From positions 25,357,733 through 25,421,732 of the forward strand of contig CM055816.1 in NCBI GenBank assembly GCA_029582265.1: 64,000 bases of DNA, written 5' to 3'. Position 1 is the stretch's first letter. Each line of letters starts with the position of its first letter. A program made the position numbers and the translations under genes. The notes below the pieces were generated by a model. That model saw only the letters and a list, made by a program, of their open reading frames with translations. It was not told the DNA's origin and made no database searches. This document shows, one piece after another, positions 1 to 11,885 of this stretch. This DNA comes from Zoroaster sp. YZ-2022. Its lineage: Eukaryota; Echinodermata; Asteroidea; Forcipulatida; Zoroasteridae.

Positions 1-940
1 ATGACGTAATAGGGTACAGTTTTCTTGGCATACGTAAAGTTTTTGAGTGCCCGGTTATCTGCGGGGAGATATTCGTTTGCAAGCCCACCACATTGACTTT
101 CCAAGCTTATCGCTTGTGATATCAGTGGTACTATAAACACGAACATCATTTTGAAATGGAGTACGCACATCAAGAGTACTTGCTGCGACATCTTCAATGT
201 ATTGTTTGTATATGGGTGAAAACGTTTCAAGGTAAATCCAATTAAATAAGTAGAACTATCAGTTTTTATTCAATCAAGTATTTCGGTATCATCGGTCGAC
301 CAACTGTTTGATTGAAACACGATTATACTGCACACGGCGCAATGTAGAAATGAAACGCAGCGTCGACCGATGAGTGTTTATATTGAATGTTTGTGATCCA
401 AAGGATTGCATGCGTAAAGCACTGATTGGTCAAAGTGAAGTCACTGCTGAATGGTGATTTACATGTATCACCTGATTGGTTGACAGAAACTTGATAAGGC
501 TCAGCTTTATCTGTTTTTTGGTTTCCTCAAAAAGATAAAATTATTCACTAATAGACAGTTAATGTTTCAAGGAAACAAAATACAAATTTTGCCTTTATGA
601 ATTAATGCCTATATATATGAATTTGTTTAGCACATAAAATGTTTGGATGAGTGATTTTACTGAAATATTAATGAAATAAATTAAATAGCCTAGTCCTAGC
701 CTCCCCACTGCAGCTAACACAATTCAACAACAGTATCAGTCTATCGCCTTGTTTGCATATCCAATATTTTTGTATATTGAAACCGTCCCCTCCCAGGGCG
801 AGAGACCAGTGGGTACGAGGTATACATAAACTACAGGAAAATCCTGGGGACAATGTTATCGTTCATCATACTGAACACTATTCAGCCTAACTTTCACATA
901 CGTGACCAATTCAAAACTTGATAATTACTATGGCATTATT
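1..940. other. Intergenic, no gene seen
   Basis: AT-rich sequence with no convincing coding frame on either strand. Two copies of gattggt (around 424 and 473) resemble CCAAT boxes. A short inverted pair, tcggtcgac near 291 and gtcgaccga near 361, is visible. Neither is tied to a gene. Confidence 0.4.
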
Positions 941-969
941 AGGTGTTCGAACGCGCAGCGCGAACACCT
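941..969. repeat. GC-rich palindrome followed by a T-run
   Basis: Arms aggtgttcg and cgaacacct are perfect complements around an alternating CG core, followed directly by long T-runs. This looks like the structured end of a dispersed non-autonomous element. The matching other end is not obvious in the window; 1117-1140, with two acgtcat words, may belong to the same element. Confidence 0.45.
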
Positions 970-1245
970 ATTTTTTTTGTACTGTTTTTTTTTTTTTTTT
1001 TTTACTTCTTCATCTCAGCGGCGACTGTCCGGCAACAAAGGCATCCTTGCAAAGCATTTACAGCCTTCAAACTTAACACATGAAAAGTACATAACAAGCT
1101 GACGAAACCGTTTTCTGTGACGTCATGATTACGTCATCAGGTGTCGAATTACGCTAAAAAGTAAAATATTTAAAACGTTCATATACGTTGCATGAAAGAA
1201 TCAAAGTTCGTATAGCGCCGCAAGGCGCAATACGTGGCGCTAGTC

Positions 1246-1392
1246 TGGGCCATTAGCACAACACACGCACACAGCGTCGATATCGATTGTACATGTAGCT
1301 GTAACCAAATATCGTGTAGTACACGATATTTGGTTACAATGGAGCTGCATGTCTATATCGACGCAGTTTGCGTGTGTACGTGGTGCCCATGG
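1246..1392. repeat. Long inverted repeat (foldback, ~70-bp arms)
   Basis: Both halves are near-complementary around a centre at 1319. The inner 18 bp (1301-1318 against 1320-1337) pair perfectly with a single-base loop. The outer arms include cagcgtcgatat/atatcgacgc and end at tgggcc/ggccca, with a few mismatches and indels. Such a structure would form a long hairpin in RNA. It may be a foldback MITE or a small-RNA precursor; no transposase is nearby. Confidence 0.7.
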
Positions 1393-1449
1393 CCCAAACG
1401 TCATTTTTTAGGCTGTAAAAATGGATTGCCAACACCGTCATAAAGAGTA

Positions 1450-2144
1450 AGTATCTTTGAAGTTACTTTTTAAGAGGATTTCCTGTATTTATCTTCGTGT
1501 TTTTATACAAGAAAAACCATTTTTTAAGCTGTCCATTAGTCGTTGCATTGTGCTTGTTTAACTAACATGACTAACGTTAGTTAGGCCTACGTGAACATAC
1601 TTTGGACAGTAAACAACTAACAAAATATGTCACCAAAATGTATTTAGAATATAAATAAGGATAGGCAAATTCAGTTGTTAAGGTTATGGCAATTATTCAG
1701 TAGAAATTGTATGCCATATATTTTGTAATTTTTGTTTTCTCCAAAAATCTTCAGTTTGTGCACAAATTAAATAAGTAGCCTAGCGATTGTTTACTTCACT
1801 TTTCCTTAATTTTGTACCCTTCTCAGATACAAATAAACTTACATAGACAATTATTTCACAGGAAAAATGCACAATATTCATGACACAATACATGTACTTG
1901 TGTAGGTCCTGCTCCCCGAGGCCTCTCTCAGACATCACTCACATCACATCACAATCACATGAAATTATATGAGTATATGAGACTCTGCAATTTCCTTAAA
2001 TACCTTTCTCTTTTGATGAGAGTTTCGTGCGAGAACATTTCTTTAATTTATTACACATTGTCAAGAATAATTGTTTGCAATTTTGAAAACAAACCAATGC
2101 CCTTTTCAATTTCAATGGTCCAGCTACTCTAAAATTATACACTA
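1450..2144. other. Intergenic, no gene seen
   Basis: AT-rich, with no coding frame of note. A possible splice donor (aaagagtaagt) lies at its left edge near 1443, after a very short open frame. Confidence 0.3.
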
Positions 2145-2354
2145 TTTCCCCATTCCCATAAATTAGAACTTCTCTGAATTTTCAAATACTTTATTCTTGG
2201 TCCATGTACTTATAAAACCTTCCTATTATTTTTTACAGCATGTTCACTGTGACATATTATTTTCCCTCATTCACATAAATTAGAACTTCTCAGAAATTTC
2301 AAATACTTTATTCCATGTACTTCCATAAAACTTAACTATTATTTTTACAGCATG
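2145..2354. repeat. Tandem duplication of ~115 bp ending in a splice-acceptor-like tract
   Basis: Two adjacent copies share cataaattagaacttctc, caaatactttattc, ccatgtact and a T-rich tract ending tttacagcatgtt. Each copy therefore carries the same candidate 3' splice site. The second copy leads into the candidate exon at 2351. Confidence 0.6.
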
Positions 2355-2828
2355 TTGACTCCGATGTATCATGGCTCAGACTGAGTTCCAGCCAACAGTA
2401 CCCCAACACGGCGTTGACACCACATCCAAATGCAGTATCGTAACTGTTCAAGTCATCAACAATCTTGGTATGGTTTAACGTCTTATGTTAACAGATCGTT
2501 TGAGAAGGGGTCTTCATACCAATGATGAACATTTCATTTAGTTTTAATGGTTGTTTATTACCAAAAATTTAGGTTTAGTATAATTTGTTATTTTTTGCTA
2601 TAGCAGTACTGGCATTTCAGTCCAAGAGAAGGGGTGTATCTGATAACCACCTTTCCAATCCATGTCAGTTAAACAACATTTATTTAAATCTAAGCCCTTA
2701 CTCCTATTTTCAATCTTAAATCTTTTTTTTAGAAAGGACAGAAACATCTTGCAACTTCAGCTATGCAGAATTGATGCTGGGTGTGATTTTCGACATAATG
2801 AAGCACCAGTCGTCAGTCAATGGAATTG
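2351..2828 (+). CDS. Candidate two-exon host gene fragment, function unknown
   Basis: Exon A (2351-2467) follows tttttacag and ends at g|gtatgg. Its first ATG is at 2371 and it reads 32 codons plus one base. Exon B (2733-2828) follows ttttttttag and ends at g|gtaatt. With that phase it stays open for the whole exon, about 64 residues in total, beginning MAQTEFQPTVPQHG. Both splice sites and the phase agree, which is the only evidence for a gene. No family is recognised and no third exon was found. If the second intron is retained, the frame stays open to 3043 and becomes hydrophobic. Chance open frames of this size are common, so this is tentative. Confidence 0.25.
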
Positions 2829-3111
2829 GTAATTTGGGCCCCCTTATACTTGTATTGCTTGTTTGCCCCTCCCCTTCCCTAGTTCTTGGATTCTATAGTG
2901 CTGCAATGATAGACCAAAGAATTTTAGAAAAAAACCCAAATGTGTTGGTTCATCACCAGTGGCAGTACATGCCATCACCAAGAACTTGGGGGAGGGGGCA
3001 GACATTTTATTCTAAAATTACCGATTCCAATGACAACCCCTGAATGTCACCCATTCTGAACTGTCACTAAATCGTACATACAGAGCGTACATTTATTATA
3101 AATGCAGGTTA

Positions 3112-4510
3112 ATTCTGTTTTCTTATCAACAAAGGATCATGGTTGGGTTCATTTACACTGAAGTCATTTCACTTGTTACATGTGTAAGACCATGTACACT
3201 CATTTCTAGATTGTTTACAATTAGGTTAAACAGGTCAACAAAGTGGTTTCAATTGTGGGGGAGGGAAGTGTGTAACCACAAAAGTCAAGTTATGAAACCC
3301 AACAGACAGTTAAAATAAATATGTATTTCATTGCTTTATTAGCAATTTACAAACATCCATACAACTCTTTGATTATTTCAATGTTCTAACAATTTATGTA
3401 CAAAATGGCATCTGATCTTTACAGACATTTTGCCAATCATGTGTACAACCTTGAAAAGTTAAAAATCAATGTATAATTTGTTTTCAAATTTTATAAATAA
3501 TTTTTAATTATTTGCGGTATAGGTGAAAACAAAGACAGTTTATAAGCATGTCACAATAAGGAGATGCTTGGTTACAGTGTCACTATCATTGTCAATTTAT
3601 CATTATATTTTTGTTATAAACTTAACCTGAAAGTGAAGTATATTATAAATAAAGATTAAATTTATTTTTGTACAAGACTTAATACCAAGAGATAAATACC
3701 AATATTGGCTTCATTTAAATCTAAAATTGAAAGGTTTTTCCATAAACAAAGTGAAAATGGCATCCAATTATCAGATTTGATCCAGTGGATATATATTCCG
3801 TTTTCTTGTCAACAAAGGATCATGGTTGGGTTCATTTACACTGAAGTCATTTCACTTGTTACATGTGTAAGACCACGTACACTCATTTCTAGATTGGTTA
3901 CAAGTACATGTAGGTTAAACAGGTCAACAAAGTGGTTTCAATTGATTGTGGGAGGAAGTGTGTAACCACAAAATCAAGTCATGAAACCCAACAGACAGTT
4001 AAAATAAATATGTATTTCATTGCTTTATTAGCAATTTACAAGCACCCATACAACTCTTTGATTATTTCAAGTCTAACAATTTATGTACAAATGGCATCTG
4101 ATCTTTAGGTTGTAATTCTGTAGTATGGATGCAGCTACAGACATTTTGCCAATCATGTGTACAACCTTGAAAATGTAAAAATCAATGTAGAATTTGTTTT
4201 CAAATTTTATAAATTATTTTTAAATTATTTGCAGTATAGGTGAAAACAAAGACAGTTTATAAGCATGTCACAATAAGGAGATGCTTGATTACAGTGTCAC
4301 TATCATTGTCAATTTATCATTATATTTTTGTTATAAACTTAACCTGAAAGTGAAGTATATTATAAATAAAGATTAAATTTATTTTTGTACAAGACTTAAT
4401 ACCAAGAGATAAATACCAATGTTGGCTTCATTTAAATCTAAAATTGAAAGGTATTTCCATAAACAAAGTGAAAAGGGCAACCAATTATCAGATTTGATCC
4501 AGTGGATATA
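3112..4510. repeat. Tandem segmental duplication, two ~0.7-kb copies
   Basis: Copy 1 (about 3112-3794) and copy 2 (about 3795-4510) share blocks such as aacaaaggatcatggttggg, aagtggtttcaattg and cagatttgatccagtgg in the same order. Copy 2 carries an extra ~29-bp block near 4108. Divergence is low, with scattered substitutions and small indels. Open frames inside are not conserved between the copies, so it is probably non-coding. Confidence 0.8.
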
Positions 4511-5595
4511 ATTACATTTAATTTTGTTTGAATTGGGAATTATTAACTTTTTGACAAAAACTCTTCTGCGGGGGGCAGTGGAAGATGGAAAGCACGGATG
4601 CAAGCTTTCTTCCAACTTTATCATGTAGTAGTTATAAACTTGTTTTCTAATGAAAGGCTAATTAGCTGAAGGAAAGGAAAGGGGAAATATTTATATGGTC
4701 TTCCATGCTTCAGTGTCTTCAGTAACCCCCAACTCCTCCAAACAATTTAACCCACACTTCCTGCTCTTTGAATTTGCAGCCAAGTTTAATCCAGTTACTA
4801 TACATGTAGTCCCCTTCTACCCTAAATCAACTTCGTGACTTTATGCCCATAATAACGTTGAATAGGTTGATCTGGCTACCTACAACCCTGGCAAACTATT
4901 TTCATATGAGTGATTTTAATGTTGATTTATCATCTAGCATGGTTTTTGAAAAGCATGTGTTGGGCTAGTATCAATATTTAAAATAAAAAACATTGTGTTC
5001 CAAGTCACACTTGTTAATTTCTAATTTACTGCTTAAATCTCACAACATTTCCAAGTTCAACAGCCAATATCTCAAGAACTAAATGACCTATTAGAAAACA
5101 AAAAACACAATTGAATTCCTTACATTAATAGCTTGTAATTCTTGTGAAATGAGTTACCATAAATGCTTGCCAATGGTCCAATTAGTGGCACACGAAGTAA
5201 CGATTTTTACAAATTTTAAAAGGTCATATCTCATAGCTTCAATTTAATGTACAAGTTGACAAATTTGTTATTTTTTCATAATCATGAGGAGGTCATATAA
5301 TTCAAACCACCTAATGTGACCTTTACTTCCTGTCCAAACAGGAAGTTCAAATTCAACACATTCTAACGCAAAATTGATATGTCTTTTGAATATGAAATTG
5401 ATATTGTTATTATAAAAGATGATAAACCTTGCACAATATGATATTGACATCATCGATGATAATTTGATTGAACCGGAAGTTGACTCGAACACCGTGTGTT
5501 TGTTCTAACCAACACTTAAGCTCGTGTTCGTTTTGTGTTTATTTAAGTTTATTACTTGGTGACCCCCAAAATAGCAATTCTAATTTATTTCTCTT
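4511..5595. other. Intergenic, no gene seen
   Basis: AT-rich DNA without a supported gene. A small perfect palindrome, acttcctgt/acaggaagt, lies at 5325-5346 (an ETS-type GGAA word on both strands); its meaning is unknown. Confidence 0.35.
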
Positions 5596-5599
5596 TAGA

Positions 5600-7361
5600 A
5601 TGCCAGGAGTGTTCAATGATTGTAATGGTGTATTAGCTGAAGACAGTGTGAATCCAAGCTGTAGGGTAAATGAGTGTTCAATGATTGTAATGGTGTATTA
5701 GCTGAAGACAGTGTGAATCCAAGCTGTAGGGTAAATGAGTGTTCAATGATTGTAATGGTGTATTAGCTGAAGACAGTGTGAATCCAAGCTGTAGGGTAAA
5801 TGAGTGTTCAATGATTGTAATGGTGTATTAGCTGAAGACAGTGTGAATCCAAGCTGTAGGGTAAATGAGTGTTCAATGATTGTAATGGTGTATTAGCTGA
5901 AGACAGTGTGAATCCAAGCTGTAAGGTAAATGAGTGTTCAATGATTGTAATGATGTATTAGCTGAAGACAGTGTGAATCCAAGCTGTAGGGTAAATGAGT
6001 GTTCAATGATTGTAATGGTGTATTGGCTGAAGACAGTGTGAATCCAAGCTGTAGGGTAAATGAGTGTTCAATGATTGTAATGGTGTATTGGCTGAAGACA
6101 GTGTGAATCCAAGCTGTAGGGTAAATGAGTGTTCAATGATTGTAATGGTGTATTAGCTGAAGACAGTGTGAATCCAAGCTGTAGGGTAAATGAGTGTTCA
6201 ATGATTGTAATGGTGTATTAGCTGAAGACAGTGTGAATCCAAGCTGTAGGGTAAATGAGTGTTCAATGATTGTAATGGTGTATTGGCTGAAGACAGTGTG
6301 AATCCAAGCTGTAGGGTAAATGAGTGTTCAATGATTGTAATGGTGTATTGGCTGAAGACAGTGTGAATCCAAGCTGTAGGGTAAATGAGTGTTCAATGAT
6401 TGTAATGGTGTATTAGCTGAAGACAGTGTGAATCCAAGCTGTAGGGTAAATGAGTGTTCAATGATTGTAATGGTGTATTGGCTGAAGACAGTGTGAATCC
6501 AAGCTGTAGGGTAAATGAGTGTTCAATGATTGTAATGGTGTATTGGCTGAAGACAGTGTGAATCCAAGCTGTAGGGTAAATGAGTGTTCAATGATTGTAA
6601 TGGTGTATTGGCTGAAGACAGTGTGAATCCAAGCTGTAGGGTAAATGAGTGTTCAATGATTGTAATGGTGTATTGGCTGAAGACAGTGTGAATCCAAGCT
6701 GTAGGGTAAATGAGTGTTCAATGATTGTAATGGTGTATTAGCTGAAGACAGTGTGAATCCAAGCTGTAGGGTAAATGAGTGTTCAATTATTGTAATGGTG
6801 TATTGGCTGAAGACAGTGTGAATCCAAGCTGTAGGGTAAATGAGTGTTCAATGATTGTAATGGTGTATTGGCTGAAGACAGTGTGAATCCAAGCTGTAGG
6901 GTAAATGAGTGTTCAATTATTGTAATGGTGTATTTGCTGAAGACAGTGTGAATCCAAGCTGTAGGGTAAATGAGTGTTCAATGATTGTAATGGTGTATTG
7001 GCTGAAGACAGTGTGAATCCAAGCTGTAGGGTAAATGAGTGTTCAATGATTGTAATGGTGTATTGGCTGAAGACAGTGTGAATCCAAGCTGTAGGGTAAA
7101 TGAGTGTTCAATGATTGTAATGGTGTATTAGCTGAAGACAGTGTGAATCAAGCTGTAGGGTAAATGAGTGTTCAATGATTGTAATGGTGTATTGGCTGAA
7201 GACAGTGTGAATCCAAGCTGTAGGGTAAATGAGTGTTCAATGATTGTAATGGTGTATTAGCTGAAGACAGTGTGAATCCAAGCTGTAGGGTAAATGAGTG
7301 TTCAATGATTGTAATGGTGTATTAGCTGAAGACAGTGTGAATCCAAGCTGTAGGGTAAATG
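5600..7361. repeat. 65-bp minisatellite, about 27 copies
   Basis: A unit of 65 bp containing gtgttcaatgattgtaatgg and gctgaagacagtgtgaatcc repeats head to tail. Copies are almost identical. The commonest variant is a/g in tatt(a/g)gctg, and one copy has a 1-bp deletion near 7149. Because 65 is not a multiple of three, no frame stays open, so it is not a protein repeat. The homogeneity indicates recent expansion. Confidence 0.95.
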
Positions 7362-7477
7362 AAAGGGAGAAACACGGTACAATCTGATAACTTGCCCGCT
7401 GGCTACACCGATCTGCCAACTAATGCACAACATGAATCCACGAATAAACGCACTAATTGTGCCTTTAAAGAGGATCT

Positions 7478-7485
7478 GATGATAT

Positions 7486-7520
<35 letters not shown>

Positions 7521-7530
7521 TGTATTTATT
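7478..7530. repeat. (TTTA)n microsatellite
   Basis: About twelve tetranucleotide repeats of attt, ending at tatgtattta. A simple repeat without coding potential. Confidence 0.95.
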
Positions 7531-7539
7531 GCCAACCAG

Positions 7540-7790
7540 TGAAATACATGTATGCGGTTATTGGAACCAGACCACATTTCCCATATACAAAGTATGGTGG
7601 CTAAGAGAGACCTCACAAATCAGGCAAACGTTTATACCCCTTTGTGAAAAAGTCGTTGAACACATCACGGCAGAAATCCAATTGATCCTTGATCCAGCAA
7701 TTAAAAATGCCGACGCGCATGTCTGAGATGACGCGTGCGGAGACCAGAAACCAGAGACTTGTTTAACCTGTTAAGCTTTTACCTCAAACA
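7540..7790. repeat. Dispersed repeat fragment, inverted relative to 14.0 kb
   Basis: The block around ggaaccagaccacatttccc and ctcacaaatcaggcaaacg matches, in reverse complement, 14000-14110. The following gaccagaaaccagagac resembles 14230-14255 and the satellite monomers. It is one more scattered piece of the family that builds the array at 37.9-64 kb. Confidence 0.55.
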
Positions 7791-8020
7791 GTTCCACACA
7801 ATAATTTCTGAGACTGATGTAACTAAAAGGACAGCTCTTCAGAAATGTATAGTTCAAGCTTCTTTGACAATGATCATCTTTTTGATTATTGATATTTTAC
7901 ATCAAGCTTTATATAAAACTCTAATCAAACTTGTCTTTTCACTAAGATTACCAATAGTGTACAATAGCTTTCATGGGTAAATGAAAGGGGTGAATACGGC
8001 AAAGGAAGGGTACACTGCAA

Positions 8021-8482
8021 GAAACGGCGGGGGGGGGGGGACGCCTAAATAATGAATGGTAAAATAACATGTATGATGATATAAAGGAACACGTCCCCCT
8101 CCCCCCTCCCCCCTCCCGCCATCCATCAATGGTTTGAGACTCAAGAAACGGGGGGGGGGACGCCTAAATAATGAATGGTATAAAATAACATGTATGATGA
8201 TAAAAAGGAACACTTCCCCCTCCCCCCCCCCCGCCATCCACCAATGGTTTGAGACTCAAGAAACAAAGGAGGGACGCCTAAATAATAAATGGTAAAATAA
8301 CATGTATGATGATATAAAGGGATACGTCCCCCTCCCCACCCCCCGCCATCCACCAATGGTTTGAGACTCAAGAAACGGGAGGGACGCCTAAATAATAAAT
8401 GGTAAAATAACATGTATGATGATATAAAGGGACACATCCCCTTCCCCCTCTCCCCCTCCCCCCGCCCCCATCTACCAGTGCT
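8021..8482. repeat. Minisatellite with G-run and C-run, four ~115-bp copies
   Basis: Units start near 8021, 8144, 8260 and 8372. Each has gaaac plus a G-rich start, gacgcctaaataat, aaaataacatgtatgatgat, a C-run of 5-11 bases, and cca(c/t)caatggtttgagac. Run lengths vary between copies, as expected for slippage. A related ccaatggtttgagacg word lies at 12428, beyond the LINE insertion. Confidence 0.85.
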
Positions 8483-9285
8483 TTTTGATCATCACAAAAC
8501 AAAAGGAAACATAATCTGTTGTCTTAGGGAGAATTCAGGACGGTGCAGGCGGTACATACAAGAAGGAGCGTGTGGCACACCCAGATGTTCATCCTGAGGT
8601 AAAGGAATACTTTGGACACATTGTTTATTCTCCATTCAATTTTAGAAAATTTATATAGATATCTTCCAAATCTATTCCCTTTTGAATTAGTCAAATTTTT
8701 GTTTAAATTTTGGGTGAAATTAATACCCTTGCATAAAAACTTCAAAACAATATTTAGGGGTTACAAAATACGGTCCTAAATAAGGGCGTTATGTATCAAA
8801 ACGCTAAAATATCATCATTTAATCCATTAAAACAAGTTCATATTATAAAACTATGAAATATGTACCTCACAAACAGAAAAATGTCCAATGCTTCATTGAT
8901 GACTACTCCGGTCGTTAGTTCTTTTGTTGAAATCATACACACCATGATGTACAACGGCTGTTTGATATTAGCCATTTAGCTTAATTATTTTACTGCAGTG
9001 AAAAGCGGAACCCTTTTAGGCTACTTCCATTATTGCCCTCATTAAACAGTCGTATGAGTGGTTTACTGAACGAGGTTGAACTTTTTCAAATTAAACAGCG
9101 ACAATCGTTTGAAAACTAACAATAAGCTACCGTTTCAGTAGGGCTGTCATAGCTTTTGTAATTAATAGATGTTTTGCAAGCAGAAAACATATGACAGATT
9201 TAGTCCCTCCAGATAACAGCAAATTAGTTTTCAATCCCTGGCTCATGGACTCTCTGTATTCTCAATGCTTTCCGAGTGTATGTGA
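8483..9285. other. Intergenic, no gene seen
   Basis: No coding frame, RNA gene or clear repeat was recognised in this AT-rich stretch. Confidence 0.3.
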
Positions 9286-9380
9286 AAAAACCCACAGGTG
9301 ATTCAGGCGGGATTCGAACCCAAGACTTCATGCTTACTAGTGCAGACGTCTTAACATCTTGACCACCGAGCTTGTCCGAT
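9286..9380 (-). repeat. tRNA-derived SINE remnant
   Basis: On the minus strand the order is an A-box-like gctcggtggtcaag and then a B-box, gggttcgaatcccgcc, at tRNA-like spacing, followed by a non-tRNA tail. The fold lacks a clean acceptor stem, so it is a SINE head or tRNA pseudogene rather than a working tRNA. Confidence 0.55.
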
Positions 9381-9488
9381 GGCGATTGGCATGGCTAGAA
9401 TCCCATAGCAGCAGGTACTGCGAGATGTGTATATTAATTAACTCTTACATCGGGTGATAATTTGATTTTACCCTTACACTGACGTACT

Positions 9489-11885
9489 ATGTATATGAAG
9501 CACTTTGCTCAGTGCTTTCAGTGCAGGAGGTCATGGATTCGAAACCCGCCCCAGTCGCCTTTGGATTTTTCAAAGACACTCGTCACACGGCATAAAGGGG
9601 CACGCCGTCATAAAAGTGGGAAACGCCTTGACCACCCTCCATCACATGGTCTGGGTGTCTATGTTAAAGAAACTCTTCCCTTAGCCCGTGAAAGCACTTT
9701 GGAATGTAACAATCATGAATACATGTGCTTTCGCCTCTCGCTTCTCCATTCCACTACTTACCTGTTTTTTCTGTATCGTTCACCTTCATCATCATCCTGC
9801 GCAGTGCTAGATGCTATCTCTGACAGCATTGATTCGGCTATTTCTCAGCACCCTTCTGCTCAAGTCATGGTATTTGGTGACTTCAATGTTCACCACAAGG
9901 AGTGGCTGATTCATTCCCGTAATATTGACATTCCTGGTATTGCAACATATAATTTTTCCATCTCCCAAGATCTTACTCAGATCGTTTCATCCCCTACTCA
10001 TATTCCGGATCGTGCTTCCGATGGTAGGTACCTGCTGGATCTCTTCTTGTGTTCTAACCCAGAAGACTGTGTCGCCAAGGTCTTGCCTCCAATTGGTAAC
10101 TCGGATCACTCAATTGTCTCTATTTCCGTTTCATATTCTTCTCCTTCAACTACATTTCAGCCTTTTCATCGTACTGTTTTTCAGTTTGGAAAGGCTGATT
10201 GGAATGGTTTTCGATGTTTTCTTGCTGATGTGCCCTGGTTATCGTATTTAAGTCTTGGTCCTGATTTGGCAGCAGACGAGTTATCCCAATGGATTAACCC
10301 TGGTATGGAGATTTACATCCCCTCACGTACCTACCAGATCAGGGCCCATTCACAACCTTGGTACACTCCAGCCTGTTCTGCAGCAATTGCCCATCGTAAC
10401 CATTTTTTTAAGAAGTATCATCTTTCAGGAACTTTGGATAATAAGCGTCTTTTCCATGAAGCTCGAAATCGATGTAAGAGAGTTTTAGAGGATGCTAAGC
10501 AGCAATATGCAAACTCTATTGCTGGTTCCATTTCAACGCAACGGCTTGGTTCCAGGGACTTTTGGCGGATTGCCAATAGTGTACTTAACCGCAACAAGTC
10601 CTCCATTCCTCCTCTCTTTCATGGACCCGAAGTTCTTACTTCTCCCCAAGATAAGGCAAACCTTTTTGCTGACAACTTTGTATTCAACTCCACACTTAAT
10701 GATGAGGGGCATCCACTTCCTGCCTTTCCATCCCGTACAGCCACGGTAGTATCAAAGCCTATTATCACACCAAAGAAGATTGCCCGGACTATTCATTCCT
10801 TGGATGCCTCCAAGGCTACTGGCCCTGACGGAATCCCTGTAATTGTTCTGAAAATGTGTTCCCCAGAACTTTCACCTATTCTTGCCAAGCTATTCAATAT
10901 GTGCTTGGCAGTCTCAGTGTTTCCTTCATCTTGGAAAGTGGCATCTGTTGTCCCTGTCTTTAAGGGTGCTGGTGAGCGTTCTGAGTCTACTAATTATCGT
11001 CCTATTAGTCTGCTTCCCATAATAAGTAAGATCTTTGAATGCTTTGTCAACCAACAGCTCCTTGGATACCTGGAGGACAATGACCTTCTGACTGACTGCC
11101 AGTATGGGTTTCGCCATTCCCGATCAACCGGTGATCTGCTTTCCCTAATTACTGATCATTTTAATGGGGCATTAGATCGTAGGGGTGAGGCTCGTGTTGT
11201 AGCATTGGACATCTCAAAGGCCTTCGACAAGGTATGGCATTCTGGCCTGCTCCACAAGCTTCAGTCATATGGTGTGTCAGGCAGAATGTTATCCATAATC
11301 TCTGCTTTCCTTTCCAACCGCAAGTTGAAGGTTGTCCTTGAGGGTCAATCTTCTCCTACTCGTTCTATCAATTCTGGTGTTCCACAGGGCTCGGTACTTG
11401 GTCCTACTCTCTTTCTTATCTACATTAACGATTTGCCCGATAAAGTTTTGTCTCAGCTCGCCATGTATGCTGATGATTCAACCCTCTACTGTGTTTCCCC
11501 TAACTCTTCTAACACTTCTCGCTGTGAGGTGGGTGTCTCACTGAATAATGATTTAGAGAGCGTGTTGAAGTGGGGGAACGATTGGCTAGTAACCTTTAAC
11601 GCAAAGAAAACTAAACTACTGTCTCTTTCTCGCTCTAGAGATGATACATTTCCATCCATTCATATGGGTCCATTAACTTTGCCTGAGGTATCAGATTTTC
11701 GCCTTCTCGGACTTGATATCTCCAATAAAGCCAGTTGGGAGAGGTATATCTCAGGCATTGCAAAGAGTGCTTCCATGCGAGTTGGTTGTCTTTATCGAGC
11801 TCGGAAGTTCTTACCTCCTGATGCTACTCTCTACCTGTATAAGACAACTATACGTCCCCTAATGGAGTACTGTTGTCACATTTAG
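9489..11885 (+). pseudogene. LINE endonuclease-reverse transcriptase (ORF2), truncated
   Basis: The protein nicks target DNA and reverse-transcribes the element RNA. The long frame has 798 residues; real homology starts about residue 55. The APE-type endonuclease shows GDFNVHHKEW (about 145-154) and NSDHSIVSISV near 205-215. The reverse transcriptase has ATGPDGIPV, NYRPISLLP, a palm motif VALDISKAFDKV and the catalytic YADDS box, so both catalytic Asp motifs are intact. The frame ends at a TAG at 11883-11885, where one base appears lost compared with the conserved continuation. The true start codon is gone; the Met at 9489 is incidental. Clade assignment (CR1/Jockey superfamily) is by general pattern only. 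Confidence 0.88.

Noticed and set aside
5600..7361. Protein-coding tandem repeat.
   Set aside because: The 65-bp unit shifts frame at every copy and all frames hit stops.
7971..8437. Two overlapping minus-strand frames (88 and 98 codons) with repeated Gly-rich and 'SSYMLFY' text.
   Set aside because: They are translations of the 115-bp minisatellite; run-length changes shift the frame between copies.
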